Below, one piece after another: positions 56,677 to 64,000 of a stretch of 64,000 bases of DNA. The notes below the pieces were generated by a model. That model saw only the letters and a program-made list of their open reading frames with translations. It was not told the origin of the DNA and did no database searches. Source of the DNA: Microplitis mediator (Eukaryota; Arthropoda; Insecta; Hymenoptera; Braconidae); contig NC_079977.1 of assembly GCF_029852145.1 (NCBI RefSeq), positions 13,760,640 through 13,824,639 of the forward strand, in the 5' to 3' direction. How positions within the stretch are numbered: the stretch's first letter is position 1; each line of letters begins with the position of its first letter. Made by a program: the position numbers and the translations under genes.

Positions 56677-57076
56677 CCCTCGCAGATTTGAATCACGGTG
56701 GAAACACGGTGGGTTTGTTCCATTGTACCACTGTGATTACGCGGTGTATCCACCGTGATTCCACGGTGGCTTTGCCACCGTGTATACACGGTGTTTTCAC
56801 TGTGATTACGCAGTGGATACACTGTGGAACCACGGTGGTGAAATAGCACAAAGCCACCGTGGAATCACGGTGGGTACACCGCGTAATCACAGTGGGAACA
56901 CCGTGTATACACAGTCGTCAAGCCACCGTGAAATCACGGTGGATACACCACGTAATCACAGAGGATACACTGTGTATACCCGGTGGTAAAATGGAACAAA
57001 CCCACCGTGTAACCACGGTGGATCCACGGTGTTTACACTTCCACGGTGTTTTCACCGTGATTCAAATCTGCGAGGG
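56677..57076. mobile_element. CCCT-group element d (CACGGTG repeats)
   Basis: Left CCCTCGCAGATTTGAATCAC, right GTGATTCAAATCTGCGAGGG, AT on both sides (56675-56676, 57077-57078). The 400 bp are almost entirely units of CACGGTG / CACCGTG separated by GATTACGC, GTATACA, GATTCCA and similar words. The ORFs across it merely translate the repeats. Confidence 0.85.
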
Positions 57077-57078
57077 AT

Positions 57079-57585
57079 GTTATTTAAATGAGGAAATCGA
57101 ATTTTTCAATGAGCTAGGCCTGTAATCGACATATAATTTTTTTCATGCGCGAAAATTTTTTTTTTTTTGTTGAACTATGGTTTTTTCCTCATGCACTTGA
57201 AAAAAAAAAAATCTGGCTCCGAAATGAAGCACCCTAATAATTATATATAATGCCACAAAAAAATCACAAATGATTACGCAGGTCTACAAAAAAAAATTTT
57301 TTGTTTGGTGCCGCTAATTCTAGGTTATATTTTGGTTAATTAGCCCACAAGATGTCGTGCGAAGCTGTCAAAATTATGAAGCTACGTTCAGGTTTGTATC
57401 GATCGTCATAATAACCTAAAAAACGTATTTTATCATAATGAATGTCATTATAATCAATAAATTTTTTTTTAAGTTAATAATATTGATATGGCGTCGATAT
57501 GCCACCATTTAAATGTAGTGGAAACATAAACATGCAAACCTTCTCAATAAGACAATTTATAGATAAATTGAGAAAAATATAGATA
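57079..57585. other. AT-rich flank with a MITE end
   Basis: At about 57209-57232 GGCTCCGAAATGAAGCACCC followed by TAA is a TTAGGGTGCTTC-type MITE terminus in reverse; its partner is not visible. No gene. Confidence 0.4.
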
Positions 57586-57656
57586 GCCCGAACTGGGAAT
57601 CGAACCCAGACCAATTCGGTATCGTGCCGAGTGCTCTACCAGTTGAGCTATCCGGC
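57586..57656 (-). tRNA. tRNA-like gene or pseudogene (anticodon region CGA)
   Basis: Minus strand: GCCGGATAGCTCAACTGGTA, GAGCACTCGG, loop CACGATA, CCGAA, then GGTTCGATTCCCAGTTCGGGC. The D arm and T arm are good and the A and B boxes are near consensus. The acceptor stem has two mismatches and position 33 is A rather than the near-universal T. No A tail is obvious. It is probably a decayed tRNA or the head of a tRNA-derived SINE rather than a working tRNA. Confidence 0.5.
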
Positions 57657-58311
57657 ACTATAATGAGAACGTTTTCATCAAGATTGAAAGGTGATAGAAG
57701 ATAGATACCAAGGTCGCTGGGATGAGCATATGATGGCAGATTACTGTTGGAGTATTACACGGGAATGTCCTGAAGACATCCATCGGAGAAAATCTAAAAA
57801 GAGAAGCTTCTAACCTGTGAAATAAAATGTGTAATTAAATGTATTTAACTGTTTTGAACTAAATGTTCTTTTGTTTTTTAATGAATGAAATCTCGAAAAC
57901 TATACGTAGCATTAAAAAAGTAAGTATCACGTTTTTATCAGGGTATCGAATGTACTTGAAATCAGTTCTACTTTTAGCAGCACCAAAATCATTATAGACC
58001 TGTGTTATATATAATTTCACATAATTATATATGGTTATATATAATTATATACAATTATATATAATTATACAGAATTATATATAATGCCACAAAAAAATAA
58101 AAAATGAATATATATAATGCCACAACAAAATAAAAAATGAATATATTTAATTTCACATAATTATATATGGTTGTATATAATTATATACAATTATATATAA
58201 TTATACAGAATTATATATAATTATATATGATTTTATATAATTGCATATAATCATATATAGTGCCACTAAAAAAATCACATGGTTATATATAATCTTACAT
58301 AATTATATAAT
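57657..58311. other. AT-rich sequence with TATATAATTATA repeats
   Basis: No gene. From 58010 to 58311 it is a degenerate array of ATTATATATAATTATA units, including two near-identical stretches starting TTTCACATAATTATATATGG (near 58014 and 58149). Confidence 0.5.
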
Positions 58312-59583
58312 ATACAATCAGCGGCGGGTATTCATACCGTACCCGGTTACAAGCGTGCCTTGCAGATCTCTACTAATATCACTCTACCAACATACAACTC
58401 TCTTAAATAGATTTCTAGGCGAAAATATCAATACTAAATATATTTATGTTGCAAAATAATTCTATGTAAAATTATCTCTATGTAAACTTATTCTATTAAG
58501 TATAAATATATGCGAAAATAATTCATGTCCAAAATATCTCTATATTATATATCTCTATGAAAATTAAGTCTCTACAAAATTTACTATAATATGACAGAAT
58601 TAGGTGTTAACATATTTATATTATGGAATTTCTCCATAACTATACAACTCTCCTTAATATTTCTCTATTCTGCATATCTCTATGACACAACAATTCTATG
58701 AAAAAATTTTTCTATTTAAAAATTTTTCTATGTTGACAAAAGTCAGTTTCATAAGATCTCTCAGCAAAAAAAAAACTAAGTTTTACGAATGATTTTGTGT
58801 CTTACCACCAGCAATCGCGTGGCGCTACCATAAAATTCCAACAACAATACAATAATAATGATAATGATTTAAGTAATTATAATTTTTTCTTTTTAAATGT
58901 CATTAAATTTGAAATTATAATAAAATATTGACAAAGTCAGGATTCAAATGAAATTATAATAAAATACTGACAAAGTCAGGATTCAAATTTAATGACATTT
59001 AAAAAGAAAAAATTATAATTACTTAAATCATTATCATTATTATTGTATTGTTGTTGGAATTTTATGGTAGCGCCACGCGATTGCTGGTGGTAAGACACAA
59101 AATCATTCGTAAAACTTAGTTTTTTTTTTGCTGAGAGATCTTATGAAACTGACTTTTGTCAACATAGAAAAATTTTTAAATAGAAAAATTTTTTCATAGA
59201 ATTGTTGTGTCATAGAGATATGCAGAATAGAGAAATATTAAGGAGAGTTGTATAGTTATGGAGAAATTCCATAATATAAATATGTTAACACCTAATTCTG
59301 TCATATTATAGTAAATTTTGTAGAGACTTAATTTTCATAGAGATATATAATATAGAGATATTTTGGACATGAATTATTTTCGCATATATTTATACTTAAT
59401 AGAATAAGTTTACATAGAGATAATTTTACATAGAATTATTTTGCAACATAAATATATTTAGTATTGATATTTTCGCATAGAAATCTATTTAAGAAAGTTG
59501 TATGTTGGTAGAGTGATAATAGTAGAGATCTGCAAGGCACGCTTGTAACCGGGTACGGTATGAATACCCGCCGCTGATTGTAT
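58312..59583. mobile_element. 1.27 kb near-perfect palindrome
   Basis: ACAATCAGCGGCGGGTATTC at the left and its complement at the right end (59562-59581). Arms of about 600 bp with only isolated mismatches meet near 58948. A short direct repeat (TATTGACAAAGTCAGGATTC) lies at the centre. There is no ORF of note. The flanks are TA-rich, so the target duplication is not clear. Confidence 0.85.
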
Positions 59584-60053
59584 ATGGTTATATATAATTT
59601 TTTTTCCCCGGGTATACTTGTTCTAAAGGTCATCACTATTTTTAGATTAAATTTGTGTCACCTTGACGTCAACTAAATGACAAGTACGTCAGCTGGACGT
59701 CATATTTTTGTAAGAATTTGGTAGCAACTTTACTCCTCTATGAGATCAGAGTGATGTCAATCTGACGTCAGTTAAGTCATGATGATCTCAATCGGAGGTC
59801 ATATTTACGTCATCTATCTTACGTAAAAATCTTACGTCAGGAAGCGGGAAATTATGAGTCATATATGACTCATATATGACTTACATCTTACGTAAATCAT
59901 GACGTAGCTGACATCATTCTGACGTCAGTTTGACATAATTGTGTTCATTAGGTTATATTAAATTGTGTGGTTCCAAAAACCACAAAATAAGTATTTTATA
60001 CTACATTGAGTAGTTGTGGAGCCCACAAAGTTTTACCACATTACAGTAGTAAG
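59584..60053. other. Spacer with clustered TGACGTCA-type words
   Basis: About eight TGACGT/ACGTCA words between 59660 and 59940, several as full TGACGTCA palindromes, plus TTACGTAA. No gene. The arrangement resembles subterminal repeats of a decayed element. Confidence 0.45.
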
Positions 60054-60526
60054 CACCCTGTGGAAAAGCTCTCATAAATTCTGATAAGATATTGAATATT
60101 TTTTATGAGAATCTATGAGCTTCGAAAATATCTATGAGATTTTAAGAAATTCTCATATGAATTTTTATGAGAATCTATGAGTCAAAGCTTTTGATGTTTT
60201 CCTATCATGATTTCCGTACTAGATTTTTGAAAGAATGAGTAAGATTTTTTAATTTATGAGATTTTGTGACTCGAATTCCGCCAACGATTATGAGATTGAA
60301 TAAGTACTTTTACTTCTATAAGATTGTTACAGTTTATTCTAATGTATTTTCAATAAGAATTGATCAGGCGAATTCCGATGTTATAATACTTACAAAATCT
60401 CAATAAGATTATTTTTTTATACGAAATTTTCAGAATTTATAAGTTTTAGTAAGAGTTATCCTAGGAGATAATATCTTATTGAATATCTTAAAAAAAAAAC
60501 TAAAAAAAGTTTGGAAAATCCAAAAG

Positions 60527-61394
60527 TGCACGACTCATAATGCTTATTTGATCGTAAACATTAAAATATTCCGAAAGAGTAATGTCGCAGGCAAAATAAA
60601 AAAAATAAAAATAAATAAAATTTGAAGTACAAATGTTATTTATTTATATAAAAATGATAAAAAAAATAATTTTATTTAAAATAAAAAAAAAAAAATAATA
60701 AATTTCAAACGTAAAAAATTCCGAAATTTTTCGCCGTACGATCTGTGAAAAATTTTACTTTTTTTTTCTATTTTTATTTTTCACTTGTTTATTTATTATT
60801 TTTATTTATTTATTTATTCGTCTAATCTCAATTTTTTATATTTTTATTTTCGAAATACCCGCGCCGAATGAATCGGTTAAAAGTATGGCGCAGGCACACT
60901 GGGTGATAGTATTAGAAAAAAAAAAATACCACGCATGCGCACTTGTTAAGACGAATGTCCACACATATTTTTTAGGCTAAAATTAAAGAAAATGCGATTT
61001 AATTTTTTATTAATTACAATTGCATAACACAAAGTTAGATAGCCATTTTCGAAAGCAAATCCTTCTAGGGCAAAACGAGTCATTTAAAAAAAAAATGGAG
61101 TTAAATTATGGATTCTTTTTCGAGATATTGTGTTTTCAAGATACAAAATTTTTTTACTGCTTGACGGGAAAATATTTTAGTTTATTTTAATGATTTTCTC
61201 GTTTCTATTGCACTGAATTTGTTTTTGAAAATCGCAGAAATAATCTTTATTACATTGTCTGTAAATTGGTGCATCATGTGAGATGTTTCTGTTCACTAAT
61301 AAGACGATAATAACAGAAATAGTTGTAGAAAGGAGGCGAATAAAAATTTTTGATCGTAAAGCACTCCCTAATGCTTCGCATTATGAGTCGTGCA
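60527..61394. mobile_element. TGCACGACTCATAATGC-ended MITE in element f
   Basis: Left TGCACGACTCATAATGC, right GCATTATGAGTCGTGCA; a GATCGTAAA word lies just inside each end. The interior has A-rich runs and a GC-richer stretch near 60860-60960. No ORF, and no clear target duplication. Confidence 0.6.
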
Positions 61395-61958
61395 ATATTT
61401 ATCATATTTTATGAGAAAATATTTAACATGTATTTCGCCAAAATTTTATGAGACTGAATCAGGAATCACATGGACAAATGCAGACCTTTTTCTCATAAAA
61501 ATTTTATGAGAATTAGTAAGAAAATCTATAATCAAATTAACTTGTAAAAACTTAAAAGATTTAATTTTAATTTAAAAGCTATGTGATTTATGAGTTTTTG
61601 TAAGTTTTAGTTAGAAGGCTATTACTTATAAAATATTATGGAGTACTTATGAGATTTTATAAATAATTTCCATTCACATAAAATATTAATTTTATCAGAT
61701 TCATTCAAAAATAATTGCTTAACTTCATTTTTTTTAATAAGAATTTACACCAAAAATACTAATATTATCACTTTTTCTTGTACTTTGAATATTTTAACTG
61801 TTCGGAGATGAGTGAAAATATAAGTTTTTATGTGATTTTTTACAAACCCACTAATGTATCTTGCCCCTTTTTTTTTTTTCTGGTGCAAGATACATTATTT
61901 TTTTGTAGCAATATTGCATTTTTTTGGTTAAACAGAATAAAATTTCTCGGAACAAGTA

Positions 61959-63086
61959 CACGGAGAGAAAAGAATAGATCTGATTCCAATGTAGAATGGT
62001 AATCATTCCTATGTTACATAGAAACGAGGATTTTTTAGCGATGAGAGTCAAGTGGCAAAGTAATCCCCTCCATTCTAAATGGTAACGTTGGCTATGCTAG
62101 CATAGGAATGATTACTATTCTACATTGACGAGCGGACTATGTAAATGGACGAGATTACAATTTTACCTAGCAATATTTGCTATGTAATTTATGTAAAATT
62201 TAGTGAATAAGGTTATGATAGAATCCGTAAATCAGGTTATTTAAAATACACATACATAAATTAAATTAATTCATTGAAATAATTAAATGAGCACTTATAA
62301 TGAAATATAATTTCCTGATTGAAAATTAATAATAATTCAATTAATTAAAATGCTTTGTAATAAACAATCAAAATGTAATTTATTGGAATTTCAACTTGCT
62401 CAATAACTTAGATTAAAAGCAAATCAGAACATAAAACACATATTTTTTTAATAATCATTAACTTTTAACAATAAAATTACAATTATTATATAATTTTCTA
62501 AATATAAATTAATAATAATTGGGGCGGGCCAGATTCGCCAGGATCTACATCACCTAAATGGATAGCAGGAACCTGCATGCAATAAAAGAGGTTATATGTC
62601 AGGTTTATTAAAATAAAATGATTAGAGTATTAAAAAATTATTATTTAAATGTTCAAATACTTACACTTCGATCAACCATTATTTACTTTTTTATTCAAAT
62701 CAATTTCTTAATTTAGTTTGTAGATTTAATAAATTTTTTACACAAAATAATAAAATTATTAACAAAGGAGATGACACCAACTTTCACACATACATAAACA
62801 CATACACGCATGTTACTGCGCAACCTTTCGCGCATACTATAGCATGTATATTTATTAAACTGTAGGGACAGCTATTCTAGCATGGGACTCATTACCAGTC
62901 TACATAGCTCTGATTCCCGTGCAGACTAGCGATATTTACCATTTCACTCGTTTCAATGTAGCATAGTAATCATTACCAGAAAAATGGTAATGTATCCTAT
63001 TCTACATAGCATCATTTACCATTTTACTGAAAATGAGCATGGTTACCATGTAGAATGGTAATAATTACTATTCTTTTCTCTCCGTG
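61959..63086. mobile_element. CACGGAGAG-ended MITE (iii), inside the shared module of element f
   Basis: Left CACGGAGAGAAAAGAATAG, right CTATTCTTTTCTCTCCGTG, TA on both sides (61957-61958, 63087-63088). Repeated words around AGAATGGTAATCATTCC / CTATGTAGAATGGTA occupy both ends. It splits the module between 61958 and 63089. Confidence 0.82.
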
Positions 63087-63088
63087 TA

Positions 63089-63430
63089 CTATTCTTTTCA
63101 CGCAAGTATTTTTGTATTCTCCGACCAAAATAACAAAAGTTGCTTAAGCCAAGAGAAAAAAATTTCTCGGGAGAAAAGATCGATATGGAGAAGGGGAAAG
63201 TCACCGGTGCTAAGCAGCAGCAGCGGGAGTAGTTCGGTGCTCGCCACGAGATCGCGCCTACGATTTGTAGTGTCCCTGGCAAGACATTTATTTCAGAAGT
63301 GTTATATTCCAAATTTCAATACGATTTTATTCGAGTACTCCTCTGTCATTTGACAGACCAATAAGTACCTGTTTGGGTTGTACTATGGTATATCCCATAA
63401 TACATCATGACTTTAATATTTATTATTGAT
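63089..63430 (+). repeat. Shared module, copy in element f
   Basis: Continues the part at 61895-61958. It contains AGCAGCAGCAGCGGGAGTAG, TCGCCACGAGATCGCGCC and TTTGTAGTGTCCCTGGCAAG. The plus frame (REKRSIWRRGKSPV, SSSGSSSVLATRSRLRF) is open to 63353 and aligns with the frame at 35270-35536. Confidence 0.7.
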
Positions 63431-63998
63431 GTATACTTGAGTAATTTTTGATGAATAAATGAACTGACTCAATTTCATAGATTTTTCGTGAATAGATTGC
63501 TAAGGATTTTCCGCGTAAATACTCATACAAATATTCTCGAGTATACATAATAAAAACTTTTTGAATTCATGCTAAAAAATTCAATAATTTAGCATATAAA
63601 CCTTAATCAATACTAAAGAAACTATAACTTAATCAATCTCATAAATTTTTTCGTTACTATATGGAAAATTACTGTACTCACATTGATTAATCAGTATCAA
63701 ATCTTGTATGATTACTTCAGAAATCGTCTCATACAATCTTATTCATTTCCAATATCTACTCAATTGTAAACTTTACATTTTTCGAAAACTTATAAATACT
63801 TATAATCACAATATTACAGCTTCTGTTTCTTATAGATTCTGATAATTTATCTGAGAATTTTAAGAAAAAATTTTTTTTGATGCACCATCAATGAGAAAAT
63901 AATTGTATCAGAATTTTTGAGATTTTTCGTGGACAAATACTGATCGTTTTCTCATAGCCAATTTTTTTTATAAGATTTTATAAGACCTTTTCCACAGG
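63431..63998. other. Right subterminal region of element f
   Basis: AT-rich with repeated ATCTCATAAATTTT / TTATAAGATT-like words; no gene. Confidence 0.5.
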
Positions 63999-64000
63999 GC

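Larger units (their letters stand above)
60056..63999. mobile_element. CCCT-group element f, ending at the window edge
   Basis: Left CCCTGTGGAAAAGCTCTCAT, right TAAGACCTTTTCCACAGGG. The left flank is CA (60054-60055) and the right flank begins C at 64000. Subterminal CTCATAAA / TTATGAG units resemble element e. The interior holds two MITEs and the shared module. It has no transposase. Confidence 0.8.

Noticed and set aside
56677..57076. CRISPR-like alternation of short repeats and spacers
   Set aside because: Units are both orientations of CACGGTG with variable spacing, bounded by inverted ends and a 2 bp duplication; this is a foldback transposon in a eukaryotic sequence.
58241..59636. Mirrored ORFs with YNQRRVFIPYPVTSVPCRSL
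   Set aside because: Both come from the near-perfect inverted arms of the 58312-59583 palindrome.

Overview
This window is a dense, AT-rich block of nested transposable elements. I see no host housekeeping gene in it. The mix suggests an arthropod, most likely an insect (possibly hymenopteran, but I cannot fix the order): a tRNA-Trp-primed Ty3/Gypsy element, a BEL/Pao element, an env-bearing Gypsy element whose envelope looks chuvirus-like, many foldback MITEs, tRNA-derived short elements and spliceosomal introns.

Layout. (1) 1-7185: two head-to-tail Ty3/Gypsy copies. The left copy is only its 3' part and the right copy is decayed. (2) 8653-13297: a TA-flanked palindromic element holding a second element (9 bp duplication), which holds a solo LTR (CGAT duplication) and a TA-flanked MITE. 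(3) 13604-40422: a rearranged BEL/Pao element (TAATG duplication) whose 3' LTR is split by a 19 kb minus-strand Gypsy element at 21184-40413 (ATTA duplication). The Gypsy LTRs differ by a single base by eye. It carries gag, a CCCAAAC frameshift site, an oversized pol, an envelope gene and, antisense to all of these, a three-exon gene with its own TATA box and poly(A) signal. Two foldback elements sit inside it, one of them splitting the reverse transcriptase. (4) 40891-50234: a broken transposase-like gene on the minus strand, interrupted near its 3' end by a 6.4 kb element (40934-47355) that carries a two-exon degenerate RING-finger gene, and in its middle by a 1 kb near-perfect palindrome. 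(5) 50396-63999: two large related elements, a small one, several CACGGAGAG-ended MITEs, tRNA-like sequences and a 1.27 kb near-perfect palindrome.

The strongest unifying pattern is a group of six elements (23458-24734, 33911-36255, 40934-47355, 50396-56145, 56677-57076, 60056-63999). All begin 5'-CCCT, end AGGG-3', have a 2 bp target duplication, and carry dense subterminal oligonucleotide repeats whose motif differs from family to family. The largest carries the RING-like gene. Three of them contain copies of one GC-richer module with an open frame. None encodes a transposase I recognise.

The two most unusual observations are the intron-containing antisense gene inside the env-bearing Gypsy element and this CCCT element group with its RING cargo. 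All identity statements are by-eye comparisons; no search was run.
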